Part shown: piece after piece, positions 21,712-29,775 of the stretch
Layout of the letters: each line of letters starts with the position of its first letter
How positions within the stretch are numbered: the first letter of the stretch is position 1
Source: Hydrogenophaga flava NBRC 102514
Lineage (GTDB): Bacteria; Pseudomonadota; Gammaproteobacteria; Burkholderiales; Burkholderiaceae_C
DNA length: 64,000 nt
Assembly: GCF_001571145.1 (NCBI RefSeq)
Contig: NZ_BCTF01000012.1
Span: 90,502-154,501 of the forward strand
Direction: 5' to 3'
Notes under the pieces: generated by a model
What the model saw: the letters and a program-made list of their open reading frames with translations, nothing else
Database searches by the model: none
What the model was told of the DNA's origin: nothing
Position numbers and translations under genes: made by a program

Positions 21712-22290
21712 GTGGCGCGGATCGTCAGCGTCCAGACCGGCGTGGTCCGCCCCCTGAGGGTGGGTGAGCGGCGCGTGCTGTCGGCCATCGGCAAGACACC
21801 GGTGGGCGGCGCGGTGGCGGTCGGACCGCTGGGCCTGGCCGGCGACGAACAGGCCGACCCGGCCTACCACGGTGGCCTGGACAAGGCGGTCTACGCCTAC
21901 CCGGTGGAACACCTGCCGACCTGGCAGTGCCTGCGGCGCGAACGCAGCGTATCGATGTTCGACGAACCGCTGCCGTTCGGCTTCGTCGGCGAGAACCTGA
22001 GTGTGGAAGGCCTGCGCGAGAGCGAAGTGTGGATTGGCGACGAATGGGCCATCGGCGATCTGGTGCTGCGCGTCACCGCGCCGCGCGAACCCTGCTCGAA
22101 GTTCAACGCCGTGACCGGGCTGCCCGACGCAGGGCGTCTCATGGTGGATGCCTGCAACTGCGGCTGGTACCTGGCCGTGGCGCAGCCGGGCACGGTGCAG
22201 GCCGGACAGGACATCGCTGTGCGCCCCGGCCGGCGCGGCATGACCGTGGCGCAGGCCTTTCTCGCCAAGCGGGCCAAACACATCCGTTGA
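21712..22290 (+). CDS. MOSC-domain protein (YiiM-like)
   Basis: A GTG start at 21712, one base after the pepP stop, gives 192 aa. The MOSC core shows GLAGDEQADPAYHGGLDKAV, a beta-rich middle with FGFVGENLSVEGL, and the conserved cysteine in PREPCSKFNAVTG. MOSC domains bind molybdenum cofactor or sulfur and deliver or use it. YiiM-type proteins reduce N-hydroxylated compounds. No redox partner lies beside it. The pepP context is probably incidental. Confidence 0.85.
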   Translation: MARIVSVQTGVVRPLRVGERRVLSAIGKTPVGGAVAVGPLGLAGDEQADPAYHGGLDKAVYAYPVEHLPTWQCLRRERSVSMFDEPLPFGFVGENLSVEGLRESEVWIGDEWAIGDLVLRVTAPREPCSKFNAVTGLPDAGRLMVDACNCGWYLAVAQPGTVQAGQDIAVRPGRRGMTVAQAFLAKRAKHIR

Positions 22291-22334
22291 GGCGGGGCAA
22301 AGCCGCCGGGCGGCGCATGCGGTACAACCGCCGC

Positions 22335-23285
22335 ATGAACACCCCGCCCCGCATCCTCTGCCTGACCATGAACCCTTCGGTCGACCTCGCGACCGAGACC
22401 GAATCCGTCGTGCCCACGCACAAGCTGCGCTGCGGCGACACGCTGCACGACGCGGGCGGCGGCGGCGTCAACGTGGCGCGCGTGCTCACGCGGCTGGGCG
22501 GACGCTGCGTGGCGCTGTGCCCCACCGGTGGCTCCCCGGGTCAGTGGCTGGAAAAGCGCATGCGCGACGAGGGGCTGGACAGCGTGTTCCTGCCGATCGC
22601 CGACGAAACCCGCGTCAGCTTCACCGTGCACGAACACAGCACCGGCGCCGAGTTCCGCTTCGTCATGCCCGGCCCGCACCTGAGCGAGGCCGAGTGGATG
22701 GCCTGCCTGCAGCACCTGGAGCAGCTCGCGGCGTTCCCCGACCTGGTGGTCGCCAGCGGCAGCCTGCCGCCAGGCGTGCCGGCCGACTTCTATGCCCGCG
22801 TCGCGCGCCTGTGCCGCCAGCGCGGCGCCAAGCTGGTGCTCGACGCCTCGGGCCCGGCGCTGGCGGCGGCGCTGGCCGAGGGCGTGTTCCTGTTCAAGCC
22901 CAACCTCAAGGAGCTGGCCGAGCTCAGCGGCCAGGCGCTGGAGACGCCGGCGCAGTGGCAGGCCGCGGCGCGCCAGCTGGTGCAGGACGGCAAGACCGAG
23001 ATCGTGGCGCTGACCCTGGGCCACCTGGGCGCACTGCTGGTCACGCGCGACGCGATGTGGTTTGCGCCGCCGCTGGACATGCCGGTGGCCAGCGCGGTGG
23101 GCGCGGGCGACAGCTTCGTGGCCGGCCTGGTCTGGGCCTGGCAGCACGGTATGCCAATGGACCAGGCCTTTGCCTGGGGCGTGGCCGCGGGTTCGGCCGC
23201 GCTGCTGACGGCCGGCACCGGGCTGGCGCGGCCGGACGACGTGCGGCGGATGTTCGCCAAGGTCCAGGTGCGGGCGGTGGCCTGA
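22335..23285 (+). CDS. pfkB: 6-phosphofructokinase, PfkB family
   Basis: Start MNTPPRILCLTMNPSVD at 22335 gives 316 aa; an in-frame ATG 18 bases upstream is possible. Ribokinase-fold motifs: GGGGVNVARVLTRLGG (substrate lid and first signature), FKPNLKEL, and the C-terminal catalytic SAVGAGDSFVAGLVWA with its Asp base. THKLRCGDTLHDAGGGG resembles E. coli PfkB rather than FruK, favouring fructose-6-phosphate. A 1-phosphofructokinase is the alternative, but no PTS genes lie nearby. It is followed by the Fur-boxed iron region. Confidence 0.85.
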   Translation: MNTPPRILCLTMNPSVDLATETESVVPTHKLRCGDTLHDAGGGGVNVARVLTRLGGRCVALCPTGGSPGQWLEKRMRDEGLDSVFLPIADETRVSFTVHEHSTGAEFRFVMPGPHLSEAEWMACLQHLEQLAAFPDLVVASGSLPPGVPADFYARVARLCRQRGAKLVLDASGPALAAALAEGVFLFKPNLKELAELSGQALETPAQWQAAARQLVQDGKTEIVALTLGHLGALLVTRDAMWFAPPLDMPVASAVGAGDSFVAGLVWAWQHGMPMDQAFAWGVAAGSAALLTAGTGLARPDDVRRMFAKVQVRAVA

Positions 23286-23342
23286 GGCCGCGGCGCGGGC
23301 CCGGGACCGCACGGGCCGCGACGGCATCTTGAAACATTTATT

Positions 23343-23361
23343 GATAATGGTTATCATTTAA
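23343..23361 (+). promoter_or_regulatory. Fur box before the TonB receptor operon
   Basis: GATAATGGTTATCATTTAA matches the 19-bp Fur consensus closely, with GATAAT and an ATCATT half. It lies 92 bases before the ATG of the siderophore receptor, in an AT-rich island within GC-rich DNA. Confidence 0.85.
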
Positions 23362-23452
23362 GACCAGCCAGCCACTGGCGCGCCTGCTGCGCGCGCCGCC
23401 AAGAGCCAGCCAATGACCCCCGTCGACCGACGGGTCCGCTGTCTCTTGATCC

Positions 23453-25606
23453 ATGAACACCCACCTGTCTGCCCCGGCAGCGCTCAGCCCGCTCGCCCTC
23501 GCCTCCCGCATCGCCCTCGCCAGTTCGGTCCTGTTCGGACTGGCCCCGTCCGCCCTGGCCCAGACGGCCACCGCCACAGAGCCCGCGCTGGGCACGGTGG
23601 TCGTGCGCGCCAACGCCATCGCCGCGCCCTCCGAACAGTCGCCGGCCTTCGGCGCGCCGGTGTCCAGTTCGGCCACCGGCCTGGACCTGCGCCTGCGCGA
23701 GACGCCCCAGTCCATCAGCGTGACCTCGCAGGCCCAGATGCAGGCCTTCGGCCTCAACGAGGTGCGCACTCTGCTGTCCGGGGTCACCGGCGTGCAGGTC
23801 GAGAAGGTCGAGACCGACCGCACCTACTTCTCGGCCCGCGGCTTCGACATCACCAACTTCCAGGAAGACGGCATCGGCCTGCCCTTCGCCTCGGGCCTGC
23901 TCAACGGCGACATGGACACCGCCATCTACGACCGCGTCGAGGTGCTGCGCGGCGCCAACGGCCTGCTCTCGTCCACCGGCAACCCCTCGGCCACGGTCAA
24001 CTTCGTGCGCAAGCGCCCGACCGCGCAGCTGCAGGCCAGCGCCGGCCTGACCCTGGGCTCGTGGAACCTGCGCCGGGTCGACGCCGACCTGGCCGGCCCG
24101 CTGAACGCCAGCGGCAGCCTGCGCGGCCGCCTGATCGTGGCCGAGGAAGACAAGGACTCCTACCTCGACCGCTACCAGGCCCGCAAGCAGGTGGCCTCGG
24201 GGGTGATCGAGGCCGACCTGGGCCCGTCCACCGTGCTGACCCTGGGACACGCCCAGCAGAACAACCGGCCCCAGGGCCTGATGTGGGGCGCGCTGCCGCT
24301 GTACTACAGCGACGGCTCGGCCATCGACTACGACAGCTCGGCCAGCTCCGCACCAGCCTGGGCGCGCTGGAACACCAACGACGGCCGCAGCTTCGCCGAG
24401 CTGCTGCACGACCTGGGCAACGGCTGGAGCGCCAAGGCCACGCTCAACCAGCGCCGCATCCGCTCGGACACGGCCATGCTCTACATCTACGGCACGCCCG
24501 ACCGCGCGACCGGCGCCGGCCTGTTCAGCTGGCCCTCCACCTACGACCACCAGGAACGCCAGACCCTCGCCGACCTGCAGTTCAAGGGGCCGTTCCAGCT
24601 CGGCGGCCGCCAGCACGAGGCGGTGTTCGGCGCCTCGGCCGGCCGCAACAAGGTGGACATGGCGTCGAGCTACGACGACCTGGGCCAGGCGCTGACGCTG
24701 CAGCAGGTGCTGGACGGCAGCTTCGCGATGCCCGACTTCGACCAGGGCGTCTCGGCCTTCGGCCACCGCGTCGACAAGCGCCGCACGGTCTACAGCGCCG
24801 GCAAGTTCAGCCTCTCGGACAGCCTCAAGCTGATCGCCGGGCTGAACCTCACGCGCGCCAGCAGCGCGGGCGTGCAGTACGGCGTCGACCACAACTACCG
24901 CGCCAGCAAGACCCAGCCCTTTGCCGGCCTGGTCTACGACGTCCATCCGAACGTCTCGGTCTACGGCAGCGCCGCCAGCATCTTCAACCCGCAGATCGAG
25001 CTGGACGCCAGCGGCGCGGTGCTCGACCCGGTGGAGGGCCGCACCGGTGAGGTGGGCATGAAGTTCGAGTCGACCGACAAGCGCCTGAACGCCAGCCTCG
25101 CCGTCTTCCGCACGCAGCAGGACAACACCGCCGAGTACGCCGGCTTTGCCAACGGCATCTCCTACTACCGCGGGGTCGACGCCACGGCGCGCGGCTTCGA
25201 GGCCGAGATCGCCGGCACCGTGGCCCCGGGCTGGCAGCTCAGCGCCGGCTACGCGCAGAACCGCATCAAGGGCGAGGACGGACAGAACGTGCGCACCTTC
25301 GTGCCTCGCCAGACCCTGCGCCTGTCGACCACGGTGGCCATCGACGCGGTGCCCGGCCTGGAGCTGGGCGCCAGCCTGAAATGGCAGAGCGCGATCTCGC
25401 GCGACCAGGGCGGCGGCATCACCTCGGCCCAGGACGCCTACGCCCTGCTGGACCTGATGGCGCGCTACCGCTTCAACAAGCACTGGAGCCTGACGGCCAA
25501 CCTGCGCAACACCACCGACGAGAAGTACCTCAACAGCCTGCTGTGGGACCAGAACTACTACGGCGAGCCGCGCAGCGCCTCGGTGACGCTGAGCTGGGCG
25601 TACTGA
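23453..25606 (+). CDS. TonB-dependent siderophore receptor (no signalling domain)
   Basis: This 717-aa outer-membrane receptor has a signal peptide (residues 1 to about 36, ending PSALAQ). A plug domain follows with LRETPQSISVTSQAQM and YDRVEVLRGANGLLSSTGNPSATVNFVRKRP, the ferrichrome/ferrioxamine receptor signature. A 22-strand barrel ends ASVTLSWAY with the terminal aromatic. No STN domain is present, so it transports without the transducer function of the second receptor at 29776. It leads an operon with DUF3649, PepSY and DUF3325 genes. A good Fur box lies upstream, so iron repression is expected. The ligand (hydroxamate type) is only inferred. Confidence 0.93.
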   Translation: MNTHLSAPAALSPLALASRIALASSVLFGLAPSALAQTATATEPALGTVVVRANAIAAPSEQSPAFGAPVSSSATGLDLRLRETPQSISVTSQAQMQAFGLNEVRTLLSGVTGVQVEKVETDRTYFSARGFDITNFQEDGIGLPFASGLLNGDMDTAIYDRVEVLRGANGLLSSTGNPSATVNFVRKRPTAQLQASAGLTLGSWNLRRVDADLAGPLNASGSLRGRLIVAEEDKDSYLDRYQARKQVASGVIEADLGPSTVLTLGHAQQNNRPQGLMWGALPLYYSDGSAIDYDSSASSAPAWARWNTNDGRSFAELLHDLGNGWSAKATLNQRRIRSDTAMLYIYGTPDRATGAGLFSWPSTYDHQERQTLADLQFKGPFQLGGRQHEAVFGASAGRNKVDMASSYDDLGQALTLQQVLDGSFAMPDFDQGVSAFGHRVDKRRTVYSAGKFSLSDSLKLIAGLNLTRASSAGVQYGVDHNYRASKTQPFAGLVYDVHPNVSVYGSAASIFNPQIELDASGAVLDPVEGRTGEVGMKFESTDKRLNASLAVFRTQQDNTAEYAGFANGISYYRGVDATARGFEAEIAGTVAPGWQLSAGYAQNRIKGEDGQNVRTFVPRQTLRLSTTVAIDAVPGLELGASLKWQSAISRDQGGGITSAQDAYALLDLMARYRFNKHWSLTANLRNTTDEKYLNSLLWDQNYYGEPRSASVTLSWAY

Positions 25607-25610
25607 AGCC

Positions 25611-25910
25611 ATGGCACGGCACGCACCGACCCGGGCCCACATCACCGCCCGCGTGACCGCCGGCATCTTCGGCGCCTACGCATTCACCTGGGGCTTTGCG
25701 GCGGCCGGCGTGGCGGCGCTGGTGGGCCTGGGCGTGGAGTACCAAGACGCCGAGATGGGCGTGCTCATGCTCGCCTTCCTGGTGTTCCTGGGCCTGTTCC
25801 TCTGGAGCTTCGCCGCCGCCAGCATCGCCCGCGTCTGGGCCGTGCTGGCCGGGGGCGCGGCCCTGCTGTTCACCGCCGCCTGGGCCCTCCAGCGCGCGAT
25901 CCTGTCCTGA
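25611..25910 (+). CDS. DUF3649-type small membrane protein
   Basis: This 99-aa protein has three predicted membrane helices, at about residues 18-40 (GIFGAYAFTWGFAAAGVAAL), 47-68 and 72-95. It begins four bases after the receptor stop. In many proteobacteria a protein of this size and topology precedes a PepSY siderophore reductase. That family assignment is from memory of the gene order and hydrophobic pattern. It probably assists iron release or reductase assembly at the inner membrane, which is inference. Confidence 0.75.
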   Translation: MARHAPTRAHITARVTAGIFGAYAFTWGFAAAGVAALVGLGVEYQDAEMGVLMLAFLVFLGLFLWSFAAASIARVWAVLAGGAALLFTAAWALQRAILS

Positions 25911-25921
25911 AAGGAAACCCC

Positions 25922-27631
25922 ATGTTCCAGAACGTCCGGCAGTCCATGGCCTGGCTGCACACCTGGTTCGGCCTGGTGATCGGCTTCGTGCTGATCGTGG
26001 TGTTCTTCTTCGGCTCGCTCTCGGTGTTCGACCGCGAGATCGACCGTTGGGCCATTCCCGAGACGCGCTTCGACCCGCAGCCCATGCCGTCGTTCGATCA
26101 ACTGCTGCTGCCGGCGTTCAGGAAGATCGAGCCCGACCAGACCGACTACGCGGCCAACATGGCCACGCTGCACGACCCGGCCAAAGGCCCGATGACGCCG
26201 CGCCTGGAACTGCCCGCCGACGAGTACTGGGCCTACACCACGCACCGCGACCCGGTGCTGCGCATGGGCATCGGCTTCAAGGTGCCGCTGGCCAAGGACC
26301 CGGACGGCCACAACCACATCCACGGCGAAACCACCATCGACCCGCGCAGTGGCGCCGTGGTGCGCGCCGACCAGCTCAAGATCGGCAGCGACTGGTTCTA
26401 CCCCATGCACTACAGCCTGAACTGGCAGTGGAAGAACCTGGGCATCTTCCTGGTTGGCCTGGCCGCGCTGGTGATGCTGGCCGCCCTGGTCAGCGGCGTG
26501 GTGATCCACCGCAAGATCTTCCGCGAGTTCTTCACCTTCCGGCCGAAGAAGCACACCCAGCGCAGCGCGCTGGACCTGCACAACATGACGGGCGTGGTTG
26601 CGCTGCCGTTCCACTTCTTCTTCGCCTTCACCGGCCTGGTGATCTTTGCGGCCTTCTACTTTCTGCCGGTCTCGCAGTTCCAGCTCAAGGGCCTGCACGA
26701 CCGCCACGAGGTGATGGAGGCGCAGGAAACCGGCCTGCCGCACCAGGCCGCCGGTGTGCCCGCGCCGCTGGCCTCGGTGGACGCGATGGTGGCCGAAGCC
26801 AAACGCCGCTGGGCCGCGCGCGACATGGCGGGCGAGGTGGGCTTTCTGATGGTGCACCACGTGGGCGACGCCAACAGCTACGTCAGCGTCTACCGCGCCG
26901 GCAGCGACCGCGTGGCGCTGGTGGGCGAGGGCATCCACTTCAAGGGCAGCACCGGCGAGCTGCTGCGCGAGGACCCGCCGCGCAGCCCGGTCTCGGAGAT
27001 CAACGAGTTCCTCACCGGCCTGCACCTGCAGCATTTCGAACACTGGTTCCTGCGCTGGCTGTACGTGCTGGGTGGCCTGCTGGGCTGCGTCTGCATCGCC
27101 ACCGGCTTCATCTTCTTTGTCGAGAAGCGCAAGCAGCAGCACGCGAAGGCGGGCGGACAGGGAAGCCGCGTGGTCGACGCGCTGGCCGTGACCACGGTCA
27201 CCGGCATGGTGATCGCCGCCATCGGCATGCTGGTGGCCAACCGCCTGCTGCCGCCCGATCTGGCAGGCAAGGGCGACTGGGAAAAGGCGGTCTTCTTCGC
27301 CGTCTGGGCGCTTGCCCTGGCGCACGCCCTGGTGCGCAGCGCCCCGGTGGCCCAGGCCCGCATGAACCCAGCCTGGCGCGAGCAGTGCTGGGCCATCGTG
27401 GCGCTGGCCGTGGCGGCGGTGGTGCTCAATGCCCTCACCACCGGCGACCACCTGGTCAAGACCATGTTCACCGAGACCTACTGGGCCGTGGCCGGCGTGG
27501 ACCTGAGCCTGCTGGCGAGCGCGGCCATCGCCGGCTGGGCGGCGCGCCAGCTGGCCCGGCGCGAACAGGGTGCCCCCCGCAACGCCGCCGAACCGGCCCA
27601 CGACGCTGCGGCGGAGGTGGCCCATGTCTGA
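25922..27631 (+). CDS. PepSY-associated TM protein, probable ferric-siderophore reductase
   Basis: This 569-aa integral membrane protein has MAWLHTWFGLVIGFVLIVVF at the N-terminus, where the first conserved histidine lies in a helix. Two periplasmic PepSY-like regions follow (about 50-170 and 270-360). Further helices include NLGIFLVGLAALVMLAALVS and LHNMTGVVALPFHFFFAFTG, with paired helix histidines typical of haem-ligating PiuB/FsrB proteins. Such proteins reduce ferric siderophores at the inner membrane. RBS AAGGAAA precedes the ATG. The last 8 bases overlap the next gene. The C-terminus is a charged cytoplasmic tail. Confidence 0.88.
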   Translation: MFQNVRQSMAWLHTWFGLVIGFVLIVVFFFGSLSVFDREIDRWAIPETRFDPQPMPSFDQLLLPAFRKIEPDQTDYAANMATLHDPAKGPMTPRLELPADEYWAYTTHRDPVLRMGIGFKVPLAKDPDGHNHIHGETTIDPRSGAVVRADQLKIGSDWFYPMHYSLNWQWKNLGIFLVGLAALVMLAALVSGVVIHRKIFREFFTFRPKKHTQRSALDLHNMTGVVALPFHFFFAFTGLVIFAAFYFLPVSQFQLKGLHDRHEVMEAQETGLPHQAAGVPAPLASVDAMVAEAKRRWAARDMAGEVGFLMVHHVGDANSYVSVYRAGSDRVALVGEGIHFKGSTGELLREDPPRSPVSEINEFLTGLHLQHFEHWFLRWLYVLGGLLGCVCIATGFIFFVEKRKQQHAKAGGQGSRVVDALAVTTVTGMVIAAIGMLVANRLLPPDLAGKGDWEKAVFFAVWALALAHALVRSAPVAQARMNPAWREQCWAIVALAVAAVVLNALTTGDHLVKTMFTETYWAVAGVDLSLLASAAIAGWAARQLARREQGAPRNAAEPAHDAAAEVAHV

Positions 27632-27956
27632 GGCGTTCTGGCTGCTGCTGGCCGCGGCGCTGAACTTCAGCGGCATGGCCTGGCTCGCGCTGGCGATGGA
27701 GGTGCACTGGGGCCAGGTGATGCACCGGCACGCCGACGAGGCGCTGCGCCCGCGCCGGCGGCTGCGAGCCCTGGGCGCAGCGGCCTTGCTGCTCTCGCTC
27801 CTGGCCTGTCTGTCGGCCGACTGGCCGTCGATGGCGGTGCTGGTCTGGATCATGCTGCTGGCCGGCAGCGCGGTGGGCGTGGCCATGGTGCTCAGCCGCC
27901 GGCCCCGGTGGCTGGCGCCCTGGGTGCTGGGCGGGCGCAACGTCCGGCCCGCATGA
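27624..27956 (+). CDS. DUF3325-type small membrane protein
   Basis: This 110-aa protein begins inside the PepSY gene (ATG 27624, overlap 8 bases). It has three hydrophobic helices: AFWLLLAAALNFSGMAWLAL, then one at about 46-64, and one at about 70-89. Position after a PepSY reductase and size match DUF3325 proteins that accompany siderophore receptors. Biochemical function is unknown. Its stop overlaps the start of the Fur-like regulator (ATGA), so expression of uptake and regulator genes is coupled. Confidence 0.8.
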   Translation: MSEAFWLLLAAALNFSGMAWLALAMEVHWGQVMHRHADEALRPRRRLRALGAAALLLSLLACLSADWPSMAVLVWIMLLAGSAVGVAMVLSRRPRWLAPWVLGGRNVRPA

Positions 27957-28408
27957 ACGCGGCCGACACCCCACAGACCCTGCGCGGGGCGGGCCTTCGC
28001 CCCACCCTCGGGCGCACCACGGTGCTGAACCTGATGGCGCAGGCGGGCGGCGCGCCGCGGTGCTGCGAGGACCTGTACCGCAGCGCGATGCAGGCCGGGC
28101 GTGCGCTGAACGTGAGCAGCATCGCGCACGCGCTGGCCGATCTGGAGCGGGCGGGTTTCATCGAGCGCTTCACGTCGAAGGAAGAACGCCGCCTCTACTA
28201 CCGCCTGCCGGTGCGGGCCCAGGCCGGCCCCGGCCAGCCGCTGGTGCTGGAGCATCACGGCCGCAGAACCCGGCTGGACGATCCCCTGATCGCGCTGCGC
28301 CTGGCCCGCTGGCTGGCGGACCAGGGCGAGGTCCTGGGAGAGGGCGACACGCTGGTGGTGCGCATCGAGCGCGGCACGCCCTCGGTATCGGACGGAACCG
28401 GGCACTGA
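27953..28408 (+). CDS. Fur-like winged-helix regulator lacking an evident metal site
   Basis: This 151-aa protein resembles the Fur DNA-binding half. AGLRPTLGRTTVLNLM (13-28) matches the GL..T..R..VL pattern. It is followed by EDLYRSAMQAGRALNVSSIAHAL and LERAGFIERF (64-73). The C-terminal half has only His101-His102 and His151 as histidines. It lacks the HHDH-like cluster and CxxC pairs that bind regulatory and structural metals in Fur. It may be a metal-independent or differently tuned Fur relative, or a general winged-helix regulator. It overlaps DUF3325 by 4 bases and ends one base before the sigma/anti-sigma hybrid, so it likely controls this iron unit. Confidence 0.7.
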   Translation: MNAADTPQTLRGAGLRPTLGRTTVLNLMAQAGGAPRCCEDLYRSAMQAGRALNVSSIAHALADLERAGFIERFTSKEERRLYYRLPVRAQAGPGQPLVLEHHGRRTRLDDPLIALRLARWLADQGEVLGEGDTLVVRIERGTPSVSDGTGH

Positions 28409-28409
28409 C

Positions 28410-29669
28410 GTGATCGAACGGTTTCACGGTGAGCTGCTGAACTTCCTCACCCGGCGGGTGGGCAACCGCGACCTCGCGGCCGACCTGACACAGGAGAGCT
28501 TTGCGCGCGTCTATTCGGCCGCCGGCGCCCGCCCGGTGATGGAGCCGCGCGCGCTGCTCTACACCACGGCGCGCAACCTGCTCACCGACCACCACCGCCG
28601 CAGCACCGTCCGCGGCGCGGCGAGCCTGGCGGCGTTCGACCCGGACGGCCCCGAGCGGGACGAACACGCCGGACCGGACACGCACCAGCCCGAAGTGATC
28701 CTGGATAGCCGCCAGCGCCTGCAGCGGCTCGAACAGACCCTGGCCGCCCTGCCGCCGCGGGCGCGCGAAGCCTTTGTGCTCGCCAAGATCGATGGCCTCA
28801 GCCGCGCCGAGGTGGCGCAGGCCATGGGGGTGAGCGTGAAGACGGTGGAGTCGCACCTGAAGGTGGCGATGCGCGCCTGCGCGCAGGCCCTGCCCGGCCG
28901 CACGCCGTCGCGCCGGCACGCCATCACCTCCGTGCTGGCGGTGGGCGGGCTGGCCTGCCTGGGCGGCTGGGCCGGCTGGGCGCACTGGCGGGCGCAGCCC
29001 CTGTACCAGCAGGCGTTCAGCACCCGGCGCGGCCAGCAGCAGCGGCTGACCCTGCCGGACAGCAGCCACCTGCGGCTGGACACCGCCACGCGGATCGAGG
29101 TGGCCTTCCACCGCGGCCACCGCACGGTGCGGCTGCTGCAGGGCCAGGCCTTCTTTGACGTGACGCCCGACAGCGCGCGACCGTTCCATGTGCGGGCCGA
29201 TGCGGTGCAGGTGACCGTGGTGGGCACACGCTTCTCGGTGCGGCTCACACCCGAGGTGCCCGGGCGCGCCGGGGTGGAGGTGGCGGTCGAGCACGGGCGC
29301 GTGCGCGTGGCCCCCGGCGATGGCTCGGCGGCGGCGTGGCAGCCGCTGTTGCTGGAGGCCGACCAGCGGGCCGTCTTCGACACCGGTGGCGGGCTTCGGT
29401 CGGTGGAGCGTGTGCCGGCCGGTGGCGCGGCGCCCTGGCGCGAGCGCCTGCTGAGCATCGACAACCGGCCGCTGGCGCAGGCACTGGCCGAACTGGAGCG
29501 CTACGCGCCCCAGGGCATCGCGTCGGTAGACCCCGCGGTGGCCGGCCTGCGGCTGAGCGGCACCTTCGACCCGCACGACGCCGCGGCCACCCGCCGCCTG
29601 CTGACGGCCGCGCTGCCGCTGCGGCTGGCCACCGACACCCGCGGCGTGCACCTGAAGCCGGCGCACTGA
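28410..29669 (+). CDS. Hybrid ECF sigma factor / FecR-type anti-sigma factor in one polypeptide
   Basis: A GTG start gives 419 aa. Residues 1-70 carry sigma region 2 (LAADLTQESFARVY, LLYTTARNLLTDHHRR). Residues about 105-160 carry region 4, with helix-turn-helix GLSRAEVAQAMGVSVKTVE. A single membrane helix lies at about 170-192, preceded by RTPSRRH. Residues about 200-330 are a FecR periplasmic domain; Gly272-Thr273 in VVGTRFSV sits at the position where FecR/FoxR-type proteins self-cleave. Residues about 345-417 form a FecR C-terminal STN-like domain. The usual cytoplasmic anti-sigma (DUF4880) segment is absent. There is no stop or frameshift between halves. The Pseudomonas putida IutY protein is the known precedent. 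An STN transducer gene follows. Confidence 0.9.
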   Translation: MIERFHGELLNFLTRRVGNRDLAADLTQESFARVYSAAGARPVMEPRALLYTTARNLLTDHHRRSTVRGAASLAAFDPDGPERDEHAGPDTHQPEVILDSRQRLQRLEQTLAALPPRAREAFVLAKIDGLSRAEVAQAMGVSVKTVESHLKVAMRACAQALPGRTPSRRHAITSVLAVGGLACLGGWAGWAHWRAQPLYQQAFSTRRGQQQRLTLPDSSHLRLDTATRIEVAFHRGHRTVRLLQGQAFFDVTPDSARPFHVRADAVQVTVVGTRFSVRLTPEVPGRAGVEVAVEHGRVRVAPGDGSAAAWQPLLLEADQRAVFDTGGGLRSVERVPAGGAAPWRERLLSIDNRPLAQALAELERYAPQGIASVDPAVAGLRLSGTFDPHDAAATRRLLTAALPLRLATDTRGVHLKPAH

Positions 29670-29775
29670 CCGCTGCCCACCGGCCGCACAAAAAAAGTGG
29701 CGGGCCACTCCGGCAACACCGGGGCTGGTGCGTCTACCGGAACGACCGCTTTTTTTATACGTCGTTGGAGATCCC

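Noticed and set aside
29739..29763. GGAAC-N16-CGTC resembling an ECF-type promoter before the STN transducer
   Set aside because: It would start transcription about 4-6 bases before the ATG and remove the GGAG ribosome site, so it is probably coincidental.
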